From contig NZ_QFFJ01000001.1 of the NCBI RefSeq assembly GCF_003308995.1, forward strand, positions 744,001 through 808,000: a stretch of 64,000 bases of DNA, given 5' to 3'. The notes below the pieces were generated by a model that was given only the letters and a program-made list of their open reading frames with translations, was not told the DNA's origin and did no database searches. Origin of the DNA: Chitinophaga flava (GTDB taxonomy: Bacteria > Bacteroidota > Bacteroidia > Chitinophagales > Chitinophagaceae). Position 1 is the stretch's first letter, and each line of letters begins with the position of its first letter. Positions 35,275 through 45,348 of this stretch are shown piece by piece. The translations under genes were made by a program, and so were the position numbers.

Positions 35275-37965
35275 TTATATTTTAACCAGTTGTGGCGCCT
35301 CTGACACCTGCATACTCGGCAGGCCCACAGGGATACCTGCAGCCCCTTTCTGGAGAGTATCATTGATGACTACCGGCAACGCATACTGGTGTCCTTTGTT
35401 CATGAAATAAAGCAGACTTCCTGCTGTCACCTGAAAACGGCGTGCATCTTCGCTGTGCAGCATGATATATGGTGCAGGCATGCGTTCGGCAATGCCTGGT
35501 GTATAAACGCTCAGTTCTTCCGATCCGAAAATATGATAAACAGGCACCAGCAACAGATGGCCACCTACCGGGATAAACGGATCCGGTATATTGGTATAAA
35601 ACTTCGTTTGCCCGTTTACGTTAGGCTCCAGCAGTCTTTTTCCGGGGTTACCATCATGCAGGGGGCCGCCTGTTTCTACCTGATATTTATTAACCGACTG
35701 TACGGAGTTCCATCCCGGCGCCCAGAAGAAAGGGATCACAGAAGAAGGTGGTTCGCCCCGGTATCCTTCCATGGTAAAAGACAATGGCGTATCAGGGTCT
35801 TCAGCGGGTTTGGGCTCGCTGACATTAAGGTTGGCGAGCATGGCTGTACGGCCGCTATAGCGATGAGATTCACGTGGGATCTTCTGTCCTGCAATCCTGA
35901 AATCTGCTGGCGGTGTCAGCGTTTCGATACCGGCAAAAACCGGATATTTGGCAACGATTGTTTTGAGAAGATCATCAAAATGCAGCAGGGATCGTAGTTC
36001 ATGTCCCATAATATCAGCCAGCTGCAACAGCCAGCGCCAGCTTTCCTGAATGCTGCCGCCGGGATTAAATACCTGCAGAAAACGCTGGGCCCGTCCTTCG
36101 TTGTTGACGAGGGTACCATCAGCTTCCGCGAAAGTTCCTGCAGGCAACAGGATACTCGCTTTTTCAGCAGTAGCATTGTAGAGATGATCGATGAGTATCA
36201 CATCTTTGCAATGCTCAAAAAACTGGTGGGCGGTATGATGATCGAGGCGGCGATACAAATCATTTTCGAGGATGAGCACTGTATCAGCACTTCCATTGAG
36301 CACCACGTCTACCGCGGATTCCAGGCGACAGCCGCCCAGCATCTCCAGCCCCATACTATTACATTCGGGCACCGTAAATGACAGCATAGCATCGGCGCCT
36401 TGCTGTTTCAGGGCCCAGGCCAGGTTGGCCGCAGCCCTGATCACCTGCTCGCTACCTCCGCCGTAACCCGCTATGATCAGCGGTTTTTTGGCGCTTTTCA
36501 GTGCTGCGGCGATAGTGGCAGCAGCCTGTTTTCCTTCCTCCGACATACCGGTCACTTCCGGTAAGGTACCATCCAACAGGTGGCTAACAGCAAAGGCTAT
36601 ACGCGCAATATTATCAGGAGCTGTATGATAGGCTCCTGTTGCGAGTTCATCGAGTTTTGTTTCCAGTACATTGAGGATAAACAGCGGACCTTTGGATTCC
36701 TGTACAGCTTCCCGCACGGCAGCATCCTGCCAGGCGGGCATATGGATGGTATTGATAACATTTTCCACCGGCATGCGGCGTACTGCTTGCCTCACAGAGA
36801 GCGCCAGCATAGGTGCAGTATTGGTAAGATCCTCCCCGAGGATGATCACAGCGTCGGCTGTAGCTGCCTCCTGCATAGAGGCAGCCCTAACCGGCCCCTG
36901 TTGCAGGAGTTTCAACATTAAGTGGATCAGTTCATGTTCCGTTTGCCCGATGCCTAAATAAAAATTATCAGGCCCCACCAATTCTTTCAGTACATAGTTG
37001 GATTCTATGGAAGCTCTGGGAGAGCCGATGCCGATTACTTTTCCCGGCTTCATACGGTTACGTACATGCTGCAATACCGGAAGGCCATTAGCATTATCGC
37101 CGGGGGCATGCCTTACCTGTGGCTCGCGGATACGGTCTTTGCTGTTAACAAACTCATATCCGTAACGACCGCGGTCGCAGAGGAAGTAGCCGTTGACAGC
37201 ACCGTTGAAGCGGTTGGTGATCTGGCGCAGGGAACCATAACGTTCGCCGGCGATAATATTGCAACCCAGGCCACAGCCCTGACAGACAGAAGGCGCGGTC
37301 GTCAGGTCCCATTTGCGGGTATAATGTTGTTTGAGTGTTTTATCTGTAAACACGCCGGTAGGACATACTTCTACCAGATTACCACTGAATTCATTTTCCA
37401 GGATGCCGTCTTTCTGGCGGCCGAAGTACACATGGTTGTGGGCGGCAAATACATCCAGGTCTTTTCCGCCGGCAAAGTCTTTATAAAAACGCACGCAGCG
37501 GTAACACTGAATGCAGCGGTTCATTTCATGGTTGATAAAAGGTCCCAGGTATTGATTCCGGTAGGTCCTTTTACTGAAGTGGTAGTCGCGGTACGCATGG
37601 CCTGTCATGACGGTCATATCCTGCAGATGGCAGGACCCGCCCTCATCACATACCGCGCAGTCATGCGGATGGTTGGTCATCAGCAATCCAATGATGTTAC
37701 TCCGGAAAGCGACAGCTGCACTATCGTTAATGGATATACGCATTCCATCCTTTACAGGCTCCATACAGGCCATCATCAGTTTTCCGCGGGTATCTTCTGC
37801 ATCTTTAAAGATCTTCACCGCACACTGGCGACAGGCGCCAACAGACCCGAGGGCTGGATGCCAGCAGAAATAAGGCAGGTTGAGGCCCAGCGACAAACAA
37901 GCCTCCAGCAGGTTTTTACCTTCCTTTACCTCATATGGAATATTATCAATGTTGATGATGGGCAT
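35275..37965 (-). CDS. nuoG: NADH-quinone oxidoreductase subunit G
   Basis: Largest peripheral-arm subunit, with a chain of iron-sulfur clusters and a molybdopterin-oxidoreductase-like C-terminal half. From the ATG at 37963-37965 (MPIINIDNIPYEV) it has 896 residues; an upstream ATG (37998) would add 11 residues inside nuoF. Visible: the 2Fe-2S ligands CWHPALGSVGACRQC, the HxxxC motif of cluster N5 in HPHDCAVCDEGGSC, the CIQCYRCVRF plus CPTGVF 4Fe-4S set, and CQGCGLGC followed by a distant Cys, the ligands of the extra cluster N7. N7 is present only in some bacterial NuoG, including E. coli. The start overlaps the end of nuoF by about 20 bases. Confidence 0.94.
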   Translation of the reverse strand: MPIINIDNIPYEVKEGKNLLEACLSLGLNLPYFCWHPALGSVGACRQCAVKIFKDAEDTRGKLMMACMEPVKDGMRISINDSAAVAFRSNIIGLLMTNHPHDCAVCDEGGSCHLQDMTVMTGHAYRDYHFSKRTYRNQYLGPFINHEMNRCIQCYRCVRFYKDFAGGKDLDVFAAHNHVYFGRQKDGILENEFSGNLVEVCPTGVFTDKTLKQHYTRKWDLTTAPSVCQGCGLGCNIIAGERYGSLRQITNRFNGAVNGYFLCDRGRYGYEFVNSKDRIREPQVRHAPGDNANGLPVLQHVRNRMKPGKVIGIGSPRASIESNYVLKELVGPDNFYLGIGQTEHELIHLMLKLLQQGPVRAASMQEAATADAVIILGEDLTNTAPMLALSVRQAVRRMPVENVINTIHMPAWQDAAVREAVQESKGPLFILNVLETKLDELATGAYHTAPDNIARIAFAVSHLLDGTLPEVTGMSEEGKQAAATIAAALKSAKKPLIIAGYGGGSEQVIRAAANLAWALKQQGADAMLSFTVPECNSMGLEMLGGCRLESAVDVVLNGSADTVLILENDLYRRLDHHTAHQFFEHCKDVILIDHLYNATAEKASILLPAGTFAEADGTLVNNEGRAQRFLQVFNPGGSIQESWRWLLQLADIMGHELRSLLHFDDLLKTIVAKYPVFAGIETLTPPADFRIAGQKIPRESHRYSGRTAMLANLNVSEPKPAEDPDTPLSFTMEGYRGEPPSSVIPFFWAPGWNSVQSVNKYQVETGGPLHDGNPGKRLLEPNVNGQTKFYTNIPDPFIPVGGHLLLVPVYHIFGSEELSVYTPGIAERMPAPYIMLHSEDARRFQVTAGSLLYFMNKGHQYALPVVINDTLQKGAAGIPVGLPSMQVSEAPQLVKI

Positions 37966-39226
37966 AAGGGCATTTTTTTTCTTTGATATGTTGTTCAAAA
38001 TCCTCCCTGAAATATTTCAGGGCACTCTGCAGGGGTTCCATAGCTCCCGGGGCGAGGGCACAGAAGGTATTGCCTGGCCCCAGCATTTGGGTATGCATCT
38101 CCAGCAAATCCAGATCTGCGGGCACTCCGGTACCATTCTCCAGCGACCATAATATTTTCTCCGCCCAGGGCAATCCTTCCCGGCAGGGCGTGCAGAAACC
38201 ACATGATTCCTGTGCAAAAAAATGTTCCAGGTTGTGTACGAAACCGACGGGACACGTATGGTCGTCTAAAACGACCATGGTGCCGGTACCTAATCTGCTG
38301 CCGGCAGCAGTCACTCCTGCGAAGTCCATCTTTACGTCCAGATGGACTTCGGTGAGAAAATCGGTAGAAGCGCCACCAGGCAGGGCTCCGCGGAAACGAT
38401 AACCGTTCCGCATGCCACCCGCATGTTCTTCCAGTAATTCGCGCATAGTAATCCCCATCGGCAACTCCCACGCACCGGGTTTGTTAACCCTGCCACTGAC
38501 GCCGTATATTTTCGTACCTCCATCGGCGGTATAACTTAATGACTTAAACCAGGCTTCTCCTTTATTGACAATATGAGAGATCCAGCTTAATGTCTCCACA
38601 TTGTTGACAATGGTGGGTTTTCCAAACAGTCCGCTTACCTGGGGGAAGGGCGGTTTGGCCCGTGGAGTGGCGCGTTTGCCTTCCAGAGAATTGAGCAGGG
38701 CCGTTTCTTCACCACACATATAGCGACCTACACCGGTATGTAGCTGCATCTCCAGACTGAAGCTGCTGCCCAGAATATTTTTCCCGAGGTAGCCGGCCGT
38801 ATAGGCGTCGGCGATAGCCCGGCGCATTTCACGGGCCGCATCCTTATAGGCCCAGCGCAGGAATACAAACGCATCGGTAGCCTGTATAGCGTAGGCAGCG
38901 ATGATCATACCTTCCAGCAGCTGATGCGGATTACCTTCCAATAGCCAACGGTCTTTAAAAGTGCCGGGCTCCATTTCGTCGGCATTGGCGATCAGGTATT
39001 TGGGACCGGGCATGTTCATCGGTACAAAGCTCCACTTCATACCTGTGTCAAAACCCGCACCCCCACGACCTTTCAACTTACTATCCTTCACCAGTGTGGT
39101 CACCTGCGCAGGCTCCATCTCCCGTAAAACTTTTTTCAGGGCAGTGTAACCACCCACGGCTTCGTACTCCCTTATATGCAGGGTGGCACCGGAGTCAGGA
39201 ATATGTTGTGTGAGTGGTCGTTCCAT
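37946..39226 (-). CDS. nuoF: NADH-quinone oxidoreductase subunit F
   Basis: NADH-binding flavoprotein, 426 residues. It has the NADH-site glycine-rich KGRGGAGFDTGMKWSF (about 52-67) and FMN-contact YMCGEETALLNSLEGKR (about 166-182). The 4Fe-4S (N3) motif SCGFCTPCREG (about 337-347) has a distal Cys in FCALAPGAM. NuoE lies just upstream by 19 bases. Confidence 0.96.
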   Translation of the reverse strand: MERPLTQHIPDSGATLHIREYEAVGGYTALKKVLREMEPAQVTTLVKDSKLKGRGGAGFDTGMKWSFVPMNMPGPKYLIANADEMEPGTFKDRWLLEGNPHQLLEGMIIAAYAIQATDAFVFLRWAYKDAAREMRRAIADAYTAGYLGKNILGSSFSLEMQLHTGVGRYMCGEETALLNSLEGKRATPRAKPPFPQVSGLFGKPTIVNNVETLSWISHIVNKGEAWFKSLSYTADGGTKIYGVSGRVNKPGAWELPMGITMRELLEEHAGGMRNGYRFRGALPGGASTDFLTEVHLDVKMDFAGVTAAGSRLGTGTMVVLDDHTCPVGFVHNLEHFFAQESCGFCTPCREGLPWAEKILWSLENGTGVPADLDLLEMHTQMLGPGNTFCALAPGAMEPLQSALKYFREDFEQHIKEKKCPYAHHQH

Positions 39227-39245
39227 AGTATCTCATGATTTGGGT

Positions 39246-39710
39246 TCAGCTGTATTTTTCCAGTATTTTTTCCAGGTCTTCCGCTTTTACATCTCTGTAC
39301 AGGTCTTCATCTATCATCAGCGCGGGCGCATGATCACAGGTGCCCAGGCAGGCGTTGGGCAGGAGCGTAAAACGTTCGTCGGTAGTGGTCTGGCCGTAGT
39401 TGATATGCAAGAGATTTTGCAATTGCTGCCGGAGAGCGGTGAAGCCCATCACATAGCAGCTGATGCTGTCGCATAACAGGATGATATGCCGACCTACCGG
39501 CTGGCGGAAGATGAGGTTGTAAAAAGTGGCTACGCTATCGACTTCTGCAGTGCTCATTTCCAGCATGGCCGCAATATCTTCCACACTCTCATCGGAGATC
39601 CAGCGGCGCTGCTGCTGCACAATTTTGAGTGCCTCGATACAGGCAGCCTTTTTAACGGGCACCTGTTGCAGCTCATGGGTAATTTTTTCTATTTCGATAG
39701 CTGTAAGCAT
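39246..39710 (-). CDS. nuoE: NADH-quinone oxidoreductase subunit E
   Basis: Thioredoxin-like 2Fe-2S (N1a) subunit, 154 residues. The four Cys ligands are in CDSISC (about 80-85) and CLGTC (about 121-125). MLTAIEIEKI is the start. It is 20 bases after nuoCD. Confidence 0.95.
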   Translation of the reverse strand: MLTAIEIEKITHELQQVPVKKAACIEALKIVQQQRRWISDESVEDIAAMLEMSTAEVDSVATFYNLIFRQPVGRHIILLCDSISCYVMGFTALRQQLQNLLHINYGQTTTDERFTLLPNACLGTCDHAPALMIDEDLYRDVKAEDLEKILEKYS

Positions 39711-39730
39711 GTTTGTCTGATTTGGTTATT

Positions 39731-41476
39731 TTACCGGTCGATGTCTGCCAGCACATAATCCATTCCTCCCAGTATAGATAACAGGTCTGCTACGGTGTAA
39801 CCTTTACTGATCAGGGGGATCATCTGCATATGCGGGAATGACGGGGTACGGATTCGGGTACGGTATGAAGCGGTATTGCCGTCGCTTACCAGGTAGTAGC
39901 TGTTCCATCCTTTGGTAGCTTCCGTGCAAACCATTGCTTCGCCGGCGGGTATTACCGGTCCCCAGCTGACATTGAGAAAATGGTGTATGAGTGTTTCGAT
40001 GTCCTGCATGGTATGTTGTTTTACAGGCGGGGTAGCCAACGGGTGGTGCGATTTAAAATCGCCGGCAGGCATGTATTCCAGGCATTGCTGTACAATGCGG
40101 AGGCTCTGCCGCATTTCTTCCACCCGCACTACCGCGCGGTCGTAACAATCACCATTGTGGGCGACCGGGATCTCGAAAGCAAAGTTTTCGTAGCCACTGT
40201 AGGGTCTCTTTTTACGCATGTCCCATTCCAGGCCGCAGGCGCGCAGGCCCGGGCCGGTCACCCCCCATTCGATAGCTTCTTCCAGCGTATAGATACCAAT
40301 ACCTTTGGTGCGTATTTTAAAGAGGTAATTTTTCATTACCATTTTATCGTATTCGCGCAGTTTGCGCGGGAAATAGTCTACGAAGTTTTTAACCAGTGTA
40401 TCCCAGCCGCGGGGCAGATCCTGTGCCACGCCGCCGATGCGGAACCAGTTGGGATGCATGCGGCCACCACAAATGGCCTCAATGATTTCGAATACCTTTT
40501 CCCTGTCGGTGAACATATAGAACACCGGGGATAGCTGGCCCAGGTCCTGAGCGAAAGTGCCATACCAAACCAGGTGGCTGGCAATGCGGAACAGTTCACA
40601 CAACATGATGCGGATCACTTGTGCGCGCAGGGGTACATCGATACCGGCGAGTTGTTCAACAGCGAGGAGATAAGCCAGGTTGTTGTTGACGCCACCGAGA
40701 TAATCGATGCGGTCGGTGTAGGGAATGTAGGTATGCCATGACTGGCGTTCGGCCATTTTTTCGGCCCCACGGTGGTGGAAACCGATGTCGGGCACAGCGT
40801 CCACGATATTTTCCCCATCCAGCTGAAGGATGATACGTAACACACCGTGTGTACCGGGGTGTTGTGGGCCGATGTTGAGGAACATAAAGTCTGAATCCTC
40901 GCTATGGCGTTTTAAGCCCCATTCTTCGGGCTCAAACTTCAGGGCGCCCTGCTCCATATCTACCTTTTCATCGAAGAGCTTAAAAGGGCCCATTTCAGTG
41001 GCACGGGCAGGATGTTCTTTGCGGAGGGGATGTCCCTGCCAGGTACGGGGCATGAGGATACGCTGCAGATGAGGATGACCATTGAACCGGATGCCGAACA
41101 TGTCAAACACTTCCCTTTCGTACCAGTTGGCAGCGGGCCATAGGTGGGTGATGGTGTTGTGGGAAGGGTATTCGCCGTGGAGGCCTACTTTGAGGCGCAG
41201 GAATTGATTTCTGTCGAAGGAGAAGAGGGTATATACCAGGGTGAAGTCGAAGGGTTTGTGCCCGTTCTGCTCTTTTTTGTACGCACGCTCATCAATGGCC
41301 GTGAGGTCATAGAGCATACGATAAGGCATTTTTATTTCAGACTTAAGGTATTGGAGTATAGCCACAATCTTCTCCTGTGGCGTCCTGAAGGTGGGCGTCT
41401 CATCCCGTGTAACCAATGGCTTGATGGTATCTTCACCAAAACGGGAGCTTAATTCCGCTGCAATGCTCTCTGGCAT
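39731..41476 (-). CDS. nuoCD: Fused NADH-quinone oxidoreductase subunit C/D
   Basis: A 581-residue fusion. The NuoC (30-kDa) part occupies about 1-190 with the signature YEREVFDMFGIRFNGHPHLQ and RILMPRTW. NuoD (49-kDa) follows from about 200, with NIGPQHPGTHGVLRI (quinone-site His) and IGFHHRGAEKMAE, ending in LLSILGGMDYVLADIDR. C and D are separate in many bacteria and fused in enterobacteria and others. The long NuoB-like spacing of 86 bases to nuoB precedes it. Confidence 0.96.
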   Translation of the reverse strand: MPESIAAELSSRFGEDTIKPLVTRDETPTFRTPQEKIVAILQYLKSEIKMPYRMLYDLTAIDERAYKKEQNGHKPFDFTLVYTLFSFDRNQFLRLKVGLHGEYPSHNTITHLWPAANWYEREVFDMFGIRFNGHPHLQRILMPRTWQGHPLRKEHPARATEMGPFKLFDEKVDMEQGALKFEPEEWGLKRHSEDSDFMFLNIGPQHPGTHGVLRIILQLDGENIVDAVPDIGFHHRGAEKMAERQSWHTYIPYTDRIDYLGGVNNNLAYLLAVEQLAGIDVPLRAQVIRIMLCELFRIASHLVWYGTFAQDLGQLSPVFYMFTDREKVFEIIEAICGGRMHPNWFRIGGVAQDLPRGWDTLVKNFVDYFPRKLREYDKMVMKNYLFKIRTKGIGIYTLEEAIEWGVTGPGLRACGLEWDMRKKRPYSGYENFAFEIPVAHNGDCYDRAVVRVEEMRQSLRIVQQCLEYMPAGDFKSHHPLATPPVKQHTMQDIETLIHHFLNVSWGPVIPAGEAMVCTEATKGWNSYYLVSDGNTASYRTRIRTPSFPHMQMIPLISKGYTVADLLSILGGMDYVLADIDR

Positions 41477-41561
41477 AGCGTATTAAGTTTAGACTGAGTA
41501 AAGGGAATGTTGATGCGTTTGCCGTCTACATTTTCATATAACCGTAACTGTTAGTTAATGC

Positions 41562-42200
41562 CTATATTTCATCAGGTGTTTTGAATTGTGTCATTTGTTG
41601 CCGTTTGTCGTGCAACAAGTCCCGCTGAGAAGGTTTGTCGGGGCGGATAACGCCATGATCACCGATGACCCAGCTGAGCGGCCTCAGCTCTTTTCCAACA
41701 CTGTCCTGCAGCAGGAGCAGTCCCTGCATGAAGGCGTCGGGGCGTGGCGGGCAGCCGGGTACGTACACATCTACCGGCAGGAATTTGTCTACTCCCTGTA
41801 CAACGCTGTAGATATCGTACATACCGCCGGAATTGGCGCAGGAGCCCATAGATATCACCCATCGGGGTTCCATCATCTGATCATGGAGGCGTTTGATGAC
41901 CGGTGCCATTTTAATGAATACAGTACCGGCGATGATCATTACATCTGCTTCACGGGGTGTGCCGCGGATTACTTCCGCGCCGAAGCGGGCGAGGTCGTAT
42001 TTGGGGGTCATGGCGGTAGCCATCTCTACAAAACAGCAGGACAGCCCAAAGTGAAAGGGCCACATGGAGTTCTTGCGTCCCCATCCCAGCAGCCGTTCTA
42101 CGCTGGTGAGCATAACGCTCTGCTGGATTACTTCTTCTATGGAAGTATTTCCGGCTATTTTACCTGAGGGTTCCCCGGCTTTGTTTAACCACCATTTCAT
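41562..42200 (-). CDS. nuoB: NADH-quinone oxidoreductase subunit B
   Basis: Subunit carrying cluster N2 next to the quinone, 212 residues from the ATG at 42198-42200 (MKWWLNKAG). A longer frame reaching into nuoA is rejected. N2 ligands: FGLSCCFVEM (tandem Cys), GSCANSGGMYD and VPGCPPRPDAF. It begins 47 bases after the nuoA stop. Confidence 0.95.
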   Translation of the reverse strand: MKWWLNKAGEPSGKIAGNTSIEEVIQQSVMLTSVERLLGWGRKNSMWPFHFGLSCCFVEMATAMTPKYDLARFGAEVIRGTPREADVMIIAGTVFIKMAPVIKRLHDQMMEPRWVISMGSCANSGGMYDIYSVVQGVDKFLPVDVYVPGCPPRPDAFMQGLLLLQDSVGKELRPLSWVIGDHGVIRPDKPSQRDLLHDKRQQMTQFKTPDEI

Positions 42201-42246
42201 ATGAATGCTGATCTTAATGCTGAAAAATGAGCAGAAGCATACATTG

Positions 42247-42723
42247 TCAGGTAACGACCTGTTGCTGTTGGAGATGGGTACTGTTATCGTTGTGAGCCAG
42301 TCTTTTCTTTTGTTGCTTTTTGTATGCCCGTAATATTTTCCCGCCATCCGGACCGAAGTCCAATGCACCATTCCGCCACTCATAAATCAGCACGGCCAGG
42401 AGAATAACAATAAAAACGGATACGCCTGCAAATCCGATCCATCCTGTTTCCTGGTAGGCGATGGCCCAGGAGATGATCATGACTGTTTCGATATCGAAGA
42501 TCACAAACAGCATGGCGATGAGATAAAACTGAGAAGGGAATCGCAATCGTGCAGAGCCGGTGGAAACGATACCGGATTCGTAAGCTTCACCGGTGGCTCT
42601 GTCTTTATGACGCTGCCCAAGTACATAGGACAGTCCGAGGATGAGACCAACCAGTATCAATACGATGCCGCTATATGCTACAAACGGCCAAACGGGGATG
42701 GTATTTTCAACAGCGCTTTGCAA
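42247..42723 (-). CDS. nuoA: NADH-quinone oxidoreductase subunit A
   Basis: Three-helix membrane subunit, 158 residues. The helix 1-2 loop has YESGI (the usual C/S-YESG quinone-site loop, about 48-52) and the later FDIETVMIISWA motif is typical. The C-terminal tail (about 120-158) is long, polar and Gln-rich (LQQQQVV) compared with the usual 120-147 residues. It is the first gene of the 14.6-kb nuo operon. Confidence 0.94.
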   Translation of the reverse strand: MQSAVENTIPVWPFVAYSGIVLILVGLILGLSYVLGQRHKDRATGEAYESGIVSTGSARLRFPSQFYLIAMLFVIFDIETVMIISWAIAYQETGWIGFAGVSVFIVILLAVLIYEWRNGALDFGPDGGKILRAYKKQQKKRLAHNDNSTHLQQQQVVT

Positions 42724-42944
42724 GGTGTTCGCCCTCCCGAGCGATTTACTTTAAAGTTCCGTTATTACCAATCTTATGAGTCTGCTTAATTAGGAATTGT
42801 GTCTTTGATCAAACCGTTTTGGGGTAGGAAGAAATATTGTTTCGTAGTCATATCATAACGTCAGAAACCTCATAACGGTATAGGCTATATGCTAACTGAA
42901 ATTACAAACAATCCAGCAAAAAAACAAAAATGATTTCCACTGAA

Positions 42945-43388
42945 TCAGGTGTGCGTTCCGGTGATGTAACATTCAAGACTGGTGATGATATGGCGCTGAT
43001 CGTCTATAATAAATTTCACCACGTCACCGATAGATATGAGTCCTATCAATCTACCCTGCTCATCTGTAACCGGCAGGTGACGAATACGTTTATCTGTCAT
43101 CTTCACCATACAGTCTTCAATAGAGTCATCTTCTGTGACCGTAATAGGCCTTTCGGTCATAATTTCACGGATGAGTGTTTCTTTGGAGGCACGACCTTTT
43201 AAAATTACTCTGCGGGCATAATCTCGTTCCGAAAAAATTCCAAGGAACCTGTCGTTTTCATCTACTACTGTGAGCGCCCCTACGTTACGGTCTACCAGCA
43301 TTTGCAGCGCTTCAAAAACGGTATTATCCGGGCGTATAGAGTAAACGGCACGACCCTTAGCCTGCAGGATGTTGCGTACTTTTCCCAT
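42945..43388 (-). CDS. CBS-domain protein
   Basis: A 147-residue protein made of a CBS pair: repeats at about 10-60 (VFEALQMLVDRNVGALTVVD and RFLGIFSERDYAR) and about 75-130 (PITVTEDDSIEDCMVKMTDK followed by RIRHLPVTDEQGRLIGLISI). Such pairs bind adenosine nucleotides and act as energy sensors. The partner enzyme is unknown. It lies upstream of nuoA by about 220 bases on the same strand, without a terminator that I can see. Confidence 0.92.
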   Translation of the reverse strand: MGKVRNILQAKGRAVYSIRPDNTVFEALQMLVDRNVGALTVVDENDRFLGIFSERDYARRVILKGRASKETLIREIMTERPITVTEDDSIEDCMVKMTDKRIRHLPVTDEQGRLIGLISIGDVVKFIIDDQRHIITSLECYITGTHT

Positions 43389-43476
43389 GGCAAGCCTGTT
43401 TTAGAAAGTTAGAAAATATGAAAAACCAACTTACCTAAGTTAAGCATTTTACCCTGTAAAAGCAATAGCAGTATAA

Positions 43477-43518
43477 TGTGTATTATATACACATTTCCAG
43501 GGCCGGAGCCCTGGAAAT
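43477..43518 (-). terminator. Two palindromes after the beta-galactosidase gene
   Basis: A perfect 11-bp stem atttccagggc (43493-43503) / gccctggaaat (43508-43518) with loop cgga lies 8 bases after the GH35 stop. A 7-bp palindrome tgtgtat-tat-atacaca (43477-43493) adjoins it. The first is probably a terminator stem. There is no long T-run. Confidence 0.5.
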
Positions 43519-43525
43519 AAAGTCA

Positions 43526-45334
43526 TCATTCTAAAGTCTCCAAACCCCTTACAGCAGCGGATTTATCCTGATGCAAATCAAATACAACAATTTCATTTTC
43601 ACCCTGCTTCAACCAAGGCGCAGGACAATATAACCGATGCTGCGGACCTATCTCCCAATAACGGCCAAGGTTATGTCCGTTTACCCACACCACACCTTTT
43701 TTCCAGGCCGACAGATCAATATAGGTATCACCGGTTTTGGAAAGCGTAAAAGTTCCTTTAAAGAAACGACCAGGCTTATCACCTTCAGTTCCGGAAGCAG
43801 TCAGTTCTGCAATATCCTTCTCTGCCATCGGCAAGCCATAAACATCCCAGTTCATCAGCGTCATACCATTCAGCGTAACACGGTCTGTGATCCCTTTACG
43901 GTCAATGATACCATCAGCAAAATTGATGCGTCCCATTCCTTCCACCAGTATCTCCAGCACCGGATCAGCTACATCGCTCTTGGGCAGGTCTACCGACTTC
44001 TCTCCCAGCCTTCTGTCTATCTTACCAACATATTTCCCGTTTAAAAACACCGTAGCATAGTCATGCAAATCTTTTATCACCAGCTTACCGCTCTTATGAC
44101 CTATCAACGTTGTCTTATACACCATAAACCCATAGTCCTGGCCGTAAGCCTCAAACGGCCTGGGTTGTACATCATGCACCGCCTTCGGCAAATGATCCCA
44201 TATGCTGGTGAAAGGCATTAAGCTTACTTCCGGAAAACTGATAACAGGTACCGGTGCAGGAACAGGTGGCAATTTCTTCCCTTTGGGCAGATAAGAAGCC
44301 AGCAATGCACGCAATGCCTGATATTTGGGCGTTACCCTGCCCTGCTCACTGATAGGTGCATCATAATCGTAACTGGTCACATCCGGTTCATAGCCTTTAC
44401 CGCCGGAGTTGGCACCCGCCGTATATCCGAAGTTGGTACCACCATGGATCACGTATAAATTAAAAGATCGTTTGGTGTCCATCAGAAACTTCACCTCCTT
44501 TACGATGCCTTCTGCACCCGGACGCTGCCACTGTTCACCCCAATGTGTTAACCAGCCAGGATAAGACTCACTACTAAAAGCTGGTACGTTAGGATTTTGT
44601 TTTTTTGCTGCAGCAAAGTCAGCCTCCGAACCACCGGAATCCAGGCCAATAGCGGCGCCTGCTACAGTGCCAGCTTCCAGCATGTACGCGGTAGGACCAT
44701 CTGCTGTATAGAAGGGAATATCAATACCATTCTTTACCCACAGGTCTTTCAGCGCATTCAGATAGTTTTTATCATTCCCATAACTTCCATATTCATTCTC
44801 TATCTGCATCATTACCACCGGACCTCCATTAGTCACCAGCAAGGGTTTCACTTCAGCAGCCAGGTGCTGCACATAACGGGTTACCGCTTCCATATAACGC
44901 GGGTCCATACATCTCACTTTGATATCCGGTGTCTGCAACAGATAAGGCGGCAAACCACCAAACTCCCATTCAGCACATACATAAGGGCCCGGGCGTAATA
45001 TCACCCACATCCCTTCCTGCTGCGCTATTTTGATAAACTCCGCGATATTATGATTGCCATTGCTGAAATCAAACTGTCCTTTCACCGGTTCCTGATAGTT
45101 CCAGAACACGTAGGCAGCAATTGTATTACAGCCCATCGCTTTAGCCATCTGTATACGATGGCGCCAGTATTCATGCGGGATACGCGCCGGGTGCATCTCA
45201 CCACTGATCATCTGAAACGGTTTACCGTCCAGCATAAAGTCAGACTGACTGAGTGCAAAGGAATGTTTTTGTTGTGCCTGTACGGCATGCCCCATCCAAC
45301 AGGACAATGCCAGGCTGAGAATTATTTTTTTCAT
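43526..45334 (-). CDS. GH35 beta-galactosidase
   Basis: A 602-residue secreted glycosidase with a signal peptide (MKKIILSLALSCWMGHAVQA) and the GH35 TIM barrel (about 30-340). The barrel shows ISGEMHPARIPHEYWRHRIQ, GPYVCAEWEFGGLP, and the catalytic acid/base Glu in MMQIENEYGSYG (about 178-189). The nucleophile Glu lies in SSESYPGWLTHWGE (about 254-267). C-terminal beta domains follow (about 380-602). It probably releases terminal beta-galactose from glycans. It is the last of a group with GMC oxidoreductases, separated from them by a 29-bp inverted repeat. Confidence 0.93.
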   Translation of the reverse strand: MKKIILSLALSCWMGHAVQAQQKHSFALSQSDFMLDGKPFQMISGEMHPARIPHEYWRHRIQMAKAMGCNTIAAYVFWNYQEPVKGQFDFSNGNHNIAEFIKIAQQEGMWVILRPGPYVCAEWEFGGLPPYLLQTPDIKVRCMDPRYMEAVTRYVQHLAAEVKPLLVTNGGPVVMMQIENEYGSYGNDKNYLNALKDLWVKNGIDIPFYTADGPTAYMLEAGTVAGAAIGLDSGGSEADFAAAKKQNPNVPAFSSESYPGWLTHWGEQWQRPGAEGIVKEVKFLMDTKRSFNLYVIHGGTNFGYTAGANSGGKGYEPDVTSYDYDAPISEQGRVTPKYQALRALLASYLPKGKKLPPVPAPVPVISFPEVSLMPFTSIWDHLPKAVHDVQPRPFEAYGQDYGFMVYKTTLIGHKSGKLVIKDLHDYATVFLNGKYVGKIDRRLGEKSVDLPKSDVADPVLEILVEGMGRINFADGIIDRKGITDRVTLNGMTLMNWDVYGLPMAEKDIAELTASGTEGDKPGRFFKGTFTLSKTGDTYIDLSAWKKGVVWVNGHNLGRYWEIGPQHRLYCPAPWLKQGENEIVVFDLHQDKSAAVRGLETLE

Positions 45335-45348
45335 AGTCCACTTTTATC

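Noticed and set aside
35271..35363. Longer start for nuoH
   Set aside because: The extra 31 residues are Arg/Cys-rich and overlap the nuoG end; the family start is MTNAWW.
37066..37986. A 306-residue frame on the plus strand inside nuoG
   Set aside because: It is the antisense of nuoG, whose iron-sulfur motifs are complete.
42201..42383. Longer start for nuoB
   Set aside because: The extra 61 residues are translated from the nuoA 3' part in another frame; the family begins near MKWWLNK.
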